From DASZKW01 sp035552775 (GTDB lineage: Bacteria; Actinomycetota; Acidimicrobiia; Acidimicrobiales; Palsa-688): a stretch of DNA of 26,773 nt. Shown in pieces: positions 10,051 through 18,209 of the stretch. Made by a program: the position numbers and the translations under genes. The stretch is from positions 1-26,773 of the forward strand of contig DASZKW010000080.1 in the NCBI GenBank assembly GCA_035552775.1. The letters run 5' to 3'. Within the stretch, counting starts at the first letter, position 1, and each line of letters starts with the position of its first letter. The notes beneath the pieces are model-generated. The model did no database searches and was not told where the DNA came from. It saw nothing but the letters and a program-made list of their open reading frames with translations.

Positions 10051-11790
10051 TCAGAACAACATGTTGGCGTGCCTGGCGAAGTCGAGCACAGGCGAGGACA
10101 CACCGGCGAAGATCGTGAAGGCCGCGCACACGGCCAGGGTGATGCCCACCGTGAAGGGGATCGTCACCTTGGTCGCCGGCGGCGCCTCCAGCGTCGCCAC
10201 CCGCCGGCCGCCGGCTGCGACACCGCCAGTCACCCCGCCGTCAGCTTCGTCGCCGCCGGCCACAGCCCCGCCGGCCACGTGCCCGTCGGCGCCGGACCCA
10301 TCCGTGCCGGCCGCCGGCGCCAGCCCGGCGACGAGCGATGTATCAGCAGCGGTCTCGGCTGCGGAGCCGTCACCGGGCGCCACGTACATGAGCAGTGCAA
10401 CCCGCAGGTAAAAGAAGGCGGCAATGGCCGCGGCGAGCATGCCGATGACCGCCAGCGCGTACTGGCCGCGCTGGACGGCGGCGGCGATGACGTAGAACTT
10501 GGCCAGGAACCCGCTGGTGAAGGGCACGCCCGCCTGGGCCAGGAGGAAAAGCAGCATCGTCAACGCCAACGCCGGCCGGCGCTTGGACAGCCCCCGGACG
10601 GCGCCTAGGTCGTTGCGGGCCTCGCCCTCACCCTGGATGAGCCCCACAACCGCGAAGCTGCCCAGGATGATGAACGTGTAGGTGAGCAGGTAGAACAGGG
10701 CGCCGGCGGTGCCCTGCTTGGACGCCGCCTGCAGGCCGATGAGCACGTAGCCGGCCTGGCTGATCGACGAGTAGGCCAGCATGCGCTTGAGGTCGCTCTG
10801 CACGATGGCCAGGACGGAGCCGACGAGCAGGGTCAGCACGGCTATGACCCAGATGGCGGGGCGCCAGTTGACCTCCTGGGTGGGCAGCGCTTCGAGCAGG
10901 ACCCGCAGCAGGCCGGCGAAGCCCGCGGCCTTGGCCACCGCGGCCATGTAACCGGTGAACGGCGTCGGCGCGCCCTGGTAGACGTCGGGGGTCCAGAAGT
11001 GGAACGGCACCGCCGCCACCTTGAACCCGAGGCCGACTATGAGCAGGGCCATCCCGGCGAGCAGGATGCCGTTGTTGGCGATGGTGTTGGTGGCGAGGAA
11101 GCGGCCGATCTCGCCGAACTGAGTCGATCCGGTGGCCCCGTAGACCAGGGCGGCACCGTAGAGGAAGATGGCCGACGAGAACGACCCGAGGATGAAGTAC
11201 TTGAGCCCGGCCTCGCCCGATTCGAGGCGCCGGCGGTGGTATGCGGACATCACGTACAGGGAGATGGACAGGATCTCCAGCCCGAGGAAGAGCATGACCA
11301 GGCCGCCCGACGCCGCCATCAGCATGCCCCCCGACCCGCACAGCAGCATGAGCACGTAGGCCTCGGGGCCGTCGAGGCCTTCGCGCTGGAGGTAGCTGTC
11401 GGACAGGAGGGCGCCGAGCACGGTGGCGCTGGCGATGAGCAGCTCGAACAGGACCGTGAAGTGGTCGTAGATGATCTGGCCGCCGATGGTCGCCCGGGGG
11501 CCGCGGGTGGAGATGTCGGCCCAGTTGAACGCGGAGACGACCGCCGCCGCCCCACCGATGGCGGCGGTGAGAAACGCCCACAGTCCCGGGCGGGAGCGCT
11601 TGGGCAGCACGGCGGCGACCGTGAGCACGACGAGCGACCCGCCGGCCAGTATCAGCACAGGGGCGATGCTGAAGTAGGCGACCGGGATGTGGAGGCTGCC
11701 GGGGGTGTCGCAGAAGTTGGCGACCGTTGCACCCGACGGGGCCACCGTGCACGGGCCACCGAGCAAACCGAGAACCATTGAAGCCGTCAC
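10051..11790 (-). CDS. nuoN: NADH-quinone oxidoreductase subunit N
   Basis: This is a membrane antiporter-like subunit of complex I, one of the three large proton-channel proteins, and belongs to the Mrp-antiporter superfamily. From GTG 11790 it has 579 residues. That GTG overlaps the nuoM stop as GTGA; ATG 11778 is an alternative (MVLGLLGG). The central core is highly typical: LEILSISLYVMSAYHRR, GEAGLKYFILGSFSSAIFLYG, VGLGFKVAAVPFHFWTPDVYQGAPTP and DLKRMLAYSSISQAGYVLIG. These carry the conserved channel glutamate and lysines within about 14 hydrophobic helices. A 71-residue Gly/Ala/Asp-rich insert (encoded at 10168-10380) separates the helix ending LRVALLMYV from the last helix, where most NuoN proteins have a short loop. 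It is the last nuo gene; the amidotransferase gene follows 38 bases later. Confidence 0.97.
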   Translation of the reverse strand: MTASMVLGLLGGPCTVAPSGATVANFCDTPGSLHIPVAYFSIAPVLILAGGSLVVLTVAAVLPKRSRPGLWAFLTAAIGGAAAVVSAFNWADISTRGPRATIGGQIIYDHFTVLFELLIASATVLGALLSDSYLQREGLDGPEAYVLMLLCGSGGMLMAASGGLVMLFLGLEILSISLYVMSAYHRRRLESGEAGLKYFILGSFSSAIFLYGAALVYGATGSTQFGEIGRFLATNTIANNGILLAGMALLIVGLGFKVAAVPFHFWTPDVYQGAPTPFTGYMAAVAKAAGFAGLLRVLLEALPTQEVNWRPAIWVIAVLTLLVGSVLAIVQSDLKRMLAYSSISQAGYVLIGLQAASKQGTAGALFYLLTYTFIILGSFAVVGLIQGEGEARNDLGAVRGLSKRRPALALTMLLFLLAQAGVPFTSGFLAKFYVIAAAVQRGQYALAVIGMLAAAIAAFFYLRVALLMYVAPGDGSAAETAADTSLVAGLAPAAGTDGSGADGHVAGGAVAGGDEADGGVTGGVAAGGRRVATLEAPPATKVTIPFTVGITLAVCAAFTIFAGVSSPVLDFARHANMLF

Positions 11791-13364
11791 CTGGCCGCCC
11801 CCGTGAGCGCACCGTCCACCGCCTGGTTGGCGGGCACCGCGTAGACCACCTTGGTGGTCCCCGACGGGGGGATCTTGAAGTGCGGGTCGACGCTGTGGAC
11901 GTGGGCGAGGAGATTGCTGACCGACGGTGTGATCCGGTTGAGCACCGGCGCCGGGTACACGCCGAGGAACACGATGCCGACGAGCAGCGGCGCGATGGCG
12001 CCCCGTTCCCGCCACGTCATGTCCGCCATGGTGGCGTTGGCGCCGCGGGCCGGCCCCTGGAACACCCGCTGGAACGCCCACAGCAGGTAGACGGCGGCCA
12101 GGATCACGCCGACGGCGCCCACCACCGCCCACCACCGGTGGGTGATGAAGGTGCCGACCAGGACCAGGAACTCACCCACGAACCCGTTGAGCCCGGGCAG
12201 GCCGATGGCGGCCATGATCACCAGCACGAAGACGCCGGCCATCACCGGTGCCGACTTCTGCAGGCCCCCGAGCTCGGAGATCCGCAGCGTCCGGCGCCGC
12301 TCCCAGATCATCCCGACCAGGAAGAACATGGCCCCGGTGGTCAGTCCGTGGTTGACCATCTCGAGCACGCCACCGGTGATTCCCTGAGATGTGAAGGCGA
12401 ACACGCCGAGCACTATGAACCCGACGTCGGCCACCGACCCGTAGGCGACCAGCCGCTTGAAATCGCGCTGCACGGTCGCCACCACGGCGCCGTAGATGAT
12501 GCCGATGGCGGCGAGGGTGAGCAGCAGCGGGGCGAGGTCGATCGCCGCGGTGGGGAAGATGAATACGCCAAACCGCAAGATCCCGTAGGCGCCCAGCTTG
12601 AACAGGATTCCGGCGATGACCATCGAGCCGGCGGTGGGCGCCTCGGTGTAGGCGTCGGGCAGCCACGTGTGGAACGGCACCAGTGGGATCTTCACCGCGA
12701 AGGCGGCCACGAAGGCGAGCAGGATGAGCTTCTGGTCGACGAGGGGCAGGTGGCTGGCCGTGCGGGTGATGGTGATCAGGTCGAAGCTGTTGTGCCCGGT
12801 ACGGCGACCGACGAGGAACCACACCGACAGGATCCCGACGAACAAGAAAGCTGAGCCGGCGAAGGTGTAGATGAAGAACTTGAACGCCGCGTAGTTGCGC
12901 CGTAGGCCGCCCCACCCGGCGATCACGAAGTAGCCGGGGACGAGAGTGACCTCGAACATCACGAAGAACACGAACAGGTCCATGGCCACGAACGTGGCGA
13001 TGCAGCCAGCCTCGAGCACCAGCATCCAGCCCATGAACGACCTCGGGTTGGAGGCGACCCGGGGGCCGGCCATGGCTATGGGGAACAGCAGGGCGGTCAT
13101 GGCCACGAGGAACAGCGATATGCCGTCGACGCCGAGGTGCCAGGAGATGCCGAAGGCGCTGATCCACGAGTGGTTCGAGACGAACTGGAACCCGGCGACG
13201 GTCTTGAACTGCACCACGAGGTCGACCACGAAGCCCAGCTCGACGACGGCGAAACCCACCCCTATGTACCTGGCCAGGTCGGCGCGCGCCGCAGGGATGG
13301 CCATGACGACCACGGCTCCGGCGAGGGGCAGGAAGATCAAGACGTTGAGGATGGGATAGCCCAC
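11787..13364 (-). CDS. nuoM: NADH-quinone oxidoreductase subunit M
   Basis: This is the second antiporter-like proton-channel subunit in the membrane arm. The start is taken as GTG 13364 (protein begins GYPILNVLIFLPLAGA, 525 residues), two bases after the nuoL stop and with GGGGAG just upstream. A longer open frame to 13664 lies inside nuoL and encodes an Arg-rich nonsense N terminus, so it is rejected. Diagnostic segments are HLGVDGISLFLVAMTAL, FFVMFEVTLVPGYFVIAGWGG (with the key channel Glu), AVKIPLVPFHTWLPDAYTEAP (with the key Lys and His), QRDFKRLVAYGSVADVGFI and MVNHGLTTGAMFFLVGM. About 14 hydrophobic helices are visible, and the length is usual for the family (about 500). It overlaps nuoN by four bases. 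Confidence 0.97.
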   Translation of the reverse strand: MGYPILNVLIFLPLAGAVVVMAIPAARADLARYIGVGFAVVELGFVVDLVVQFKTVAGFQFVSNHSWISAFGISWHLGVDGISLFLVAMTALLFPIAMAGPRVASNPRSFMGWMLVLEAGCIATFVAMDLFVFFVMFEVTLVPGYFVIAGWGGLRRNYAAFKFFIYTFAGSAFLFVGILSVWFLVGRRTGHNSFDLITITRTASHLPLVDQKLILLAFVAAFAVKIPLVPFHTWLPDAYTEAPTAGSMVIAGILFKLGAYGILRFGVFIFPTAAIDLAPLLLTLAAIGIIYGAVVATVQRDFKRLVAYGSVADVGFIVLGVFAFTSQGITGGVLEMVNHGLTTGAMFFLVGMIWERRRTLRISELGGLQKSAPVMAGVFVLVIMAAIGLPGLNGFVGEFLVLVGTFITHRWWAVVGAVGVILAAVYLLWAFQRVFQGPARGANATMADMTWRERGAIAPLLVGIVFLGVYPAPVLNRITPSVSNLLAHVHSVDPHFKIPPSGTTKVVYAVPANQAVDGALTGAAR

Positions 13365-13366
13365 GC

Positions 13367-15313
13367 TCAGCTCCCCACCCGAGTGGCGACGTAGCAGAGC
13401 AGGGCCACCGCGCCGAGCCCTATGCCGAGGGCATAGTTGCGGACGTAACCGGTCTGCAGCTTGCGCAGCTGGCGGCCTCCGGCGCCCGCCATCCAGGCCA
13501 CCGCGCCGACGACGCCGTCGATCCCCCTGGCGTCGACCTCGTATGCCAGCCCGCCGGCCACACCGGCCATGGGGCCGTCGACGGTGGCGGCCAACCCCTC
13601 GTCGATGTACCAGCCGTGGCGCAGGAACGCCGGCTCGAGTGCGGGGCGCTCGGCGCGGCGCCATGCGGTGAGGCCGAGGACCAGGCCGGCGACGGCGAGC
13701 GCAGTGGTCACCACAGACAAGACGACCTTGGTCTGGGTGCCGACGACGATGTTGGGATCGATGGCGGTGGGGAACAGCGGGGAAAGGAAGCGCTCCAGCG
13801 CGTTGAACGGTTTGTAGGGAAGGTTGACGATCCCGCCGGCGAACGCGAGGACGCCGAGCAGGACCAGGGGGAAACGCATGGTCAGGTCCGGTTCGTGAGG
13901 GTGGAGGGCGCCTTCATGGTCCGCCGCCTCGTCATGGGCGGGGCGGGCCTCCTCCCAGCGCGCCTCGCCGAAGAAGACCAGGGCGACCTGTCTGCTCATG
14001 TAGTAGGCGGTGAGACCGGCGGTCACCAGGCCAACCGCCCACAGGGCCTTGTTGAACTGCCAGGCCGACACCAAGACGTCGTCTTTGGACCAGAACCCCG
14101 AGAACGGTGGGATCCCCGAGATCGCCAGCCAACCGATGCAAAAGGTCACGGCCGTGAGAGGCATGTATCGGCCGAGGCCACCCATCTTCTTCATGTTCTG
14201 CTCGTCGCGCATGCCGTGGATGACCGATCCGGCGGCGAGGAAAAGCAGGGCCTTGAAGAAGGCGTGGCTGATCATGTGGAACAGGCCGTCGGTGTAGCCG
14301 CCGGAGCCGACGGCGAGGAACATGTAGCCGAGCTGCGAGATCGTCGAATAGGCCAGCACCCGCTTTATGTCGTCCTGGGTGCATGCGATGGTGGCGGCGA
14401 ACAACGCCGTGGCCGCGCCGATGCAGGCCACCACGACCTGCGACGAGTGCGAGTAGTGCAGTATCGGCGCGGCGCGACACATCAGATAGACCCCGGCGGT
14501 CACCATGGTGGCGGCGTGGATGAGGGCGGAGACCGGCGTCGGGCCCTCCATGGCGTCGGGCAACCACATATAGAGGGGGATCTGGGCGGACTTGCCCACG
14601 GCGCCGAGCAGGAGCAGCAGGCTGATGGCGGCTGCCGTGACCCCCGAGATGGCCCCGGGATGACCGGCGAGCAGGCCGAAGGCGTGGCCGGCGTGGTAGC
14701 CACCGAGCACCGCGCTGTAGTTGAGCGAGCCGAAGTGGAAGAAGATGAAGAAGATGGCGACCATGAAGCCGAAGTCGCCGACGCGGTTGGTGACGAACGC
14801 CTTCTTGGCCGCCACCGCTGCCGTCTCCCGGTCGAACCAGAAACCGACCAGCCCGTAGGAGCAGAACCCGACGCCCTCCCACCCGAGGAAGGTGAATAAG
14901 AAGTTGTCCGACAGGACCAGGACGACCATGGAGAACAGGAACAGGTTCAGGTACACGAAGAACCTGGGGTAGCCGGGGTCTGCCTTCATGTAGCCGATCG
15001 AGTACAGGTGGATGAGGCTGCCGACACCTGTAACGAAAAGAGCCATGGTGACCGACAGGGGATCGATCTGCAGTCCGAAGTTGACGTGCAGGCCGGCGAC
15101 GGGCAACCAGGTGAAGATGTTCTTGTCCACCGAGCGGCTGGTCGCGCTCCTTCCGAGGAGCGTGGCCCACACCACCACCGTTGCCGCGAAGGCCCCTACC
15201 GATGCCAGGGTGCCCAGCCATCCCGATCCGGGGTCGCCGAGCTTGCGCCCGAGCCACAGGTTGATGACGAAGCCGGCGAGGGGCAACGCGACGATGAGAT
15301 AGGCAGCGCTCAA
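13367..15313 (-). CDS. nuoL: NADH-quinone oxidoreductase subunit L
   Basis: This is the most distal antiporter-like subunit; in solved complexes its long lateral helix lies along the membrane arm. The protein has 648 residues (family about 610-650). It starts at TTG 15313, seven bases after nuoK, with GAGG five bases before the TTG. No in-frame ATG or GTG fits better. Characteristic segments are LQIDPLSVTMALFVTGVGSLIHLYSIGYM, FLGWEGVGFCSYGLVGFWF (conserved Glu), KSAQIPLYMWLPDAMEGPTPVSALIHAATMV, DDIKRVLAYSTISQLGYMFLAVG and HAFFKALLFLAAGSVIHGM. The C-terminal region keeps hydrophobic stretches consistent with the lateral helix and the anchoring helix. A histidine/acid-rich loop (EARPAHDEAADHEGALHPHEPD) lies near the start of that part. 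It is tightly packed with nuoK and nuoM. Confidence 0.97.
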   Translation of the reverse strand: MSAAYLIVALPLAGFVINLWLGRKLGDPGSGWLGTLASVGAFAATVVVWATLLGRSATSRSVDKNIFTWLPVAGLHVNFGLQIDPLSVTMALFVTGVGSLIHLYSIGYMKADPGYPRFFVYLNLFLFSMVVLVLSDNFLFTFLGWEGVGFCSYGLVGFWFDRETAAVAAKKAFVTNRVGDFGFMVAIFFIFFHFGSLNYSAVLGGYHAGHAFGLLAGHPGAISGVTAAAISLLLLLGAVGKSAQIPLYMWLPDAMEGPTPVSALIHAATMVTAGVYLMCRAAPILHYSHSSQVVVACIGAATALFAATIACTQDDIKRVLAYSTISQLGYMFLAVGSGGYTDGLFHMISHAFFKALLFLAAGSVIHGMRDEQNMKKMGGLGRYMPLTAVTFCIGWLAISGIPPFSGFWSKDDVLVSAWQFNKALWAVGLVTAGLTAYYMSRQVALVFFGEARWEEARPAHDEAADHEGALHPHEPDLTMRFPLVLLGVLAFAGGIVNLPYKPFNALERFLSPLFPTAIDPNIVVGTQTKVVLSVVTTALAVAGLVLGLTAWRRAERPALEPAFLRHGWYIDEGLAATVDGPMAGVAGGLAYEVDARGIDGVVGAVAWMAGAGGRQLRKLQTGYVRNYALGIGLGAVALLCYVATRVGS

Positions 15314-15320
15314 GTGGGCC

Positions 15321-15626
15321 TCAGCCCTTCAGTGTGTGGACGTCGTCGGCCGTCGCCCCGCGCCGGCGCCGGTATATGGCCACGATGATCCCGAGGCCCA
15401 CGACCACCTCGGCGGCGGCAACCACGAGAACGAAGAAAACCGTCGCCTGGCCACCGATGTCGTTGAGCATCCGGGCGTAGGTCACGAACGTGAGGTTGAC
15501 GGCGTTGAGCATGAGCTCGACGCACATGAACATCACGAGGATGTTGCGCCGTAGGAGCAGGCCGACCGCTCCAATGGTGAACAGCAGGGCGGCCAGGATC
15601 AGGTACCAGGCGCCGGGGACGGTCAC
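15321..15626 (-). CDS. nuoK: NADH-quinone oxidoreductase subunit K
   Basis: This small membrane subunit has 101 residues, exactly the family size, and three hydrophobic helices. The second helix carries FMCVELMLNAVNLTFV, with the conserved membrane Glu that takes part in proton translocation. The third helix has a second conserved acidic position in VLVVAAAEVVVGLGIIVAIYRR. The start is GTG 15626, which overlaps the nuoJ stop as GTGA. The longer open frame reaching 16376 merely overlaps nuoJ out of frame and is rejected. Confidence 0.96.
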   Translation of the reverse strand: MTVPGAWYLILAALLFTIGAVGLLLRRNILVMFMCVELMLNAVNLTFVTYARMLNDIGGQATVFFVLVVAAAEVVVGLGIIVAIYRRRRGATADDVHTLKG

Positions 15627-16288
15627 GGCGCCGGCGCCTCCTGCTCGTCGCGGGCCATCTCGCTGGCCACCCGCTCCCGGCGTCGGGCCAGCACCACGGC
15701 GGCGACCACGGCAATCACGAGCAGCGCCGAGGTCATTTCGAAGGGAAGCAGGTAACGGGTGTAGATCGTCTGGCCGAGCAGCTGCACGTTCTCGGCGGAC
15801 GGCGTCTTGGTCCCGGGGAAGTAGGTGTTGAGCGGGCCGGCCACGCTGTGGGCGCCCGAGGTCCAGTGGCGCACCCGGGCCAGGACGTAGACCTCCACGA
15901 GGAGGGCGACGCCCACCACACCGGCCAGGGGCCGCTGGCCTTTCAGGGGCTCCTTGCCGATCACCTCCTTGCGGTCGACGCCGAGGAACATGATCACGAA
16001 GAGGAACAGGATGACGATGGCGCCGGCATAGACGATGATCTGCACGGCGGCGAGGAAGTCGGCGGCCTGGTCGACGAACTCCAGGGCGATCCCGAAGAGG
16101 GTGAGGACGAGCATGAGAGCGCAGTGGACGGGGTTGCGCATGAGCACGACACCCACGGCGCCGACGAGGATCACCACCGCGCCCACGACGAAGACAGCCC
16201 ACGCCGACGCGTGAGCCAGGTGGACGGCGGAGGTGCCGCCGATGGGCGGTGCCGCGGCGGCGCCGAGCGCGCGGAGCACAGCGATCAC
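15623..16288 (-). CDS. nuoJ: NADH-quinone oxidoreductase subunit J
   Basis: This membrane subunit lies next to NuoA, H and K at the base of complex I. The protein has 221 residues, slightly longer than E. coli NuoJ (184), with five hydrophobic helices. Typical segments are VVLMRNPVHCALMLVLTLFGIALEFV and DFLAAVQIIVYAGAIVILFLFVIMFLG (the helix that bends during turnover in solved structures). A periplasm-facing stretch of about 50 residues lies before the last helix. The C terminus is short and charged (RRRERVASEMARDEQEAPAP). The GTG start at 16288 overlaps the nuoI stop as GTGA, and its own stop overlaps nuoK in the same way. Confidence 0.96.
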   Translation of the reverse strand: MIAVLRALGAAAAPPIGGTSAVHLAHASAWAVFVVGAVVILVGAVGVVLMRNPVHCALMLVLTLFGIALEFVDQAADFLAAVQIIVYAGAIVILFLFVIMFLGVDRKEVIGKEPLKGQRPLAGVVGVALLVEVYVLARVRHWTSGAHSVAGPLNTYFPGTKTPSAENVQLLGQTIYTRYLLPFEMTSALLVIAVVAAVVLARRRERVASEMARDEQEAPAP

Positions 16289-17040
16289 GACCCGCCCCCC
16301 GTGTCGCTTCGCCGCTCGGCGGCGGAGGCCCCCGGGTCATTTCTCCTCTGCGGCCGCACGGTGCGCACGCCGACACCCTTCAAGGCGTTGGCCGCCACCT
16401 CGCGCAGGGACACGTCGTGCTCGGCCGGGACGTCGGCGGCCTCGGCGTCGGACTGGCCGGATTGGGCGGGACGGACCCCGTAGCCGAGCTCACCCGACCA
16501 CAGCGGCTTGCCCTCCATGGCGGCCGAGCCCGCCGGCGACGTGGCCCGCACCCAGGCCGACGTGTTGACGTCGTCGCCGGGCTTCCAGTCCTCCCACGGC
16601 ATGACCCGAGGCAAGCCCTCGTCATCGACGAGCAGTTCTGCCTTGGTGTAGATGGCGTCCTCGCGGTTGGTGAAGGAGAACTCGAACATCTTGGACTCGG
16701 TGATGGCCTCTGTCGGGCACGCCTCGACGCAAAGATCGCAGTGGATGCAGCGCAAGAAGTTGATCTCGTAAACGAAGCCGTATCGCTCACCGGGCGATAC
16801 CGGGGCGTCGGGCGGGTTGTCGGCGCCGCGCACGTAGATGCAGCGGGCGGGGCACACACCGGCGCACAGCTCGCAGCCGATGCATTTCTCCATGCCGTCC
16901 TCGTAGCGGTTGAGGACGTGGCGTCCGTGGAAGCGCTCGGGCTTGCGGCGCTTCTCCTCGGGGTATTGGACGGTGACCTTGGGCTTGAGGGGCTGCTTGC
17001 CGGTCACCGCGAAGCCCTTGAAGAAGTTGATGAAGCTCAT
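16285..17040 (-). CDS. nuoI: NADH-quinone oxidoreductase subunit I (two 4Fe-4S clusters)
   Basis: This peripheral-arm ferredoxin-like subunit carries clusters N6a and N6b, which pass electrons toward N2 in NuoB. Cys53, 56, 59 and 63 (CIGCELCAGVC) and Cys98, 101, 104 and 108 (CIHCDLCVEAC) give the two expected ligand sets. An amphipathic N terminus (MSFINFFKGFAVTGK) touches the membrane. The ATG at 17040 overlaps the nuoH stop (ATGA). The conserved body ends near residue 165; the remaining 85 residues or so form a low-complexity tail with no family match I recognise (SAWVRATSPAGSAAMEGKPL and on, ending Gly-rich). The total is 251 residues, against about 180 in most bacteria. Confidence 0.96.
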   Translation of the reverse strand: MSFINFFKGFAVTGKQPLKPKVTVQYPEEKRRKPERFHGRHVLNRYEDGMEKCIGCELCAGVCPARCIYVRGADNPPDAPVSPGERYGFVYEINFLRCIHCDLCVEACPTEAITESKMFEFSFTNREDAIYTKAELLVDDEGLPRVMPWEDWKPGDDVNTSAWVRATSPAGSAAMEGKPLWSGELGYGVRPAQSGQSDAEAADVPAEHDVSLREVAANALKGVGVRTVRPQRRNDPGASAAERRSDTGGGS

Positions 17041-18209
17041 GGGATCGACCTCTTCTCGCCGGTGGGGGTGGCCGCCTCCAGGGCGCTGGCCTCCTTGCCC
17101 ACGTCGATGGCTCGCCACAACAGTGCCCCGCCGAGTAGGGATGCGCCGATGGCGGCCACCCCGTACCAGCGGCTGACCTGGAAGGCGGCAACGACCATCA
17201 GCCAAGCCAGAGCGAGGGGGATCAGCCGCTTCCAGCCCAGGTCCATGAGCTGGTCGTAGCGCAGGCGTGGCAGAGTCGCCCGGATCCACACGAAGATGTA
17301 AAGCAGGATGAGCACCTTGAGGGCGAACCAGAAAGGACCGATGCTGAAATGGTCGATCTGAGGGCCGTCGGGACCGCCCAGCCACAAGGTGGTGATGATG
17401 GTGGAGTTGACCACCAGGTTGGCGTACTCGGCCAGGTAGAACAGGGCGAACCCCACCGAGCCGTACTCGATGTTGAATCCCCCCGAGATCTCCTCCTCGG
17501 CTTCCACCAGGTCGAACGGCGCCCGGGTCATCTCCGCGGTGATGGCGATGAAGAAGATCACGAACGGGACGATGCCGGCGTGGATGATGTTCCAGTTGTA
17601 GAGGAAGCCCGGTTTCTGCGCCGCAGTTATGGCGCTCGTGTGAAGTGATCCGGTGAGCAGCACGACCGTCGCGGTGGTCAGCCCGATGGCCGACTCGTAG
17701 GACACCATCTGGGCGCTGGCCCTCACCGCTCCGAACAGCGAGTACTTCGACGCCGACGCCCAGCCGGCGAGCATCACGCCGTATACGGCGACGGCCGAGG
17801 TCATGAGCAGGAACAGCACCCCCCACGGAGGGTCGGCGAGCTGGAGGCGGGTGTCGAGGTTGTGGCCGAGGTGGATGGTGCCGCCGAGGGGCACCACCGA
17901 GATGGCCAGGATGGCGGGCAGCAGGGCTATGAACGGGGCGATCTTGTAGACCGCCTTGTCCGCCCGGGTGGGGATGAACGCCTCCTTGAAGAACAGCTTG
18001 GTGCCGTCGGCCAGCGACTGGAGCCAACCGCCGGGACCGGCCCGGTTGGGCCCGGGCCGGTTGCCCAGGGCGGCGACCGCCTTGCGTTCGTACATGACCA
18101 TGAACAGCACCGAGACCAGCACGATGGCGAACACGGCGATCACCTTGACGACGAGGACTATCCATACCGCAAGGGTGAGGCCGTGGGCGAAGATGGGATC
18201 GCCGACCAT
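17037..18209 (-). CDS. nuoH: NADH-quinone oxidoreductase subunit H
   Basis: This membrane subunit forms most of the quinone chamber together with NuoB and NuoD. It has 390 residues and about eight to nine hydrophobic helices. Diagnostic stretches are YERKAVAALGNRPGPNRAGPGG, LADGTKLFFKEAFIPTRADK, ASASKYSLFGAVRASAQMVSYE and AEMTRAPFDLVEAEEEISGGFNIEYG. The acidic loop in the last is a known part of the proton-coupling pathway. The start is ATG 18209, whose A is shared with the nuoG stop (TGATG). The open frame extending to 18494 lies inside nuoG and is rejected. A short hydrophilic tail (DVGKEASALEAATPTGEKRS) ends the protein, and its stop overlaps nuoI. Confidence 0.97.
   Translation of the reverse strand: MVGDPIFAHGLTLAVWIVLVVKVIAVFAIVLVSVLFMVMYERKAVAALGNRPGPNRAGPGGWLQSLADGTKLFFKEAFIPTRADKAVYKIAPFIALLPAILAISVVPLGGTIHLGHNLDTRLQLADPPWGVLFLLMTSAVAVYGVMLAGWASASKYSLFGAVRASAQMVSYESAIGLTTATVVLLTGSLHTSAITAAQKPGFLYNWNIIHAGIVPFVIFFIAITAEMTRAPFDLVEAEEEISGGFNIEYGSVGFALFYLAEYANLVVNSTIITTLWLGGPDGPQIDHFSIGPFWFALKVLILLYIFVWIRATLPRLRYDQLMDLGWKRLIPLALAWLMVVAAFQVSRWYGVAAIGASLLGGALLWRAIDVGKEASALEAATPTGEKRSIP

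Noticed and set aside
13365..13664. Extended nuoM N terminus
   Set aside because: It is an Arg-rich out-of-frame reading of nuoL; GTG 13364 gives a normal NuoM N terminus.
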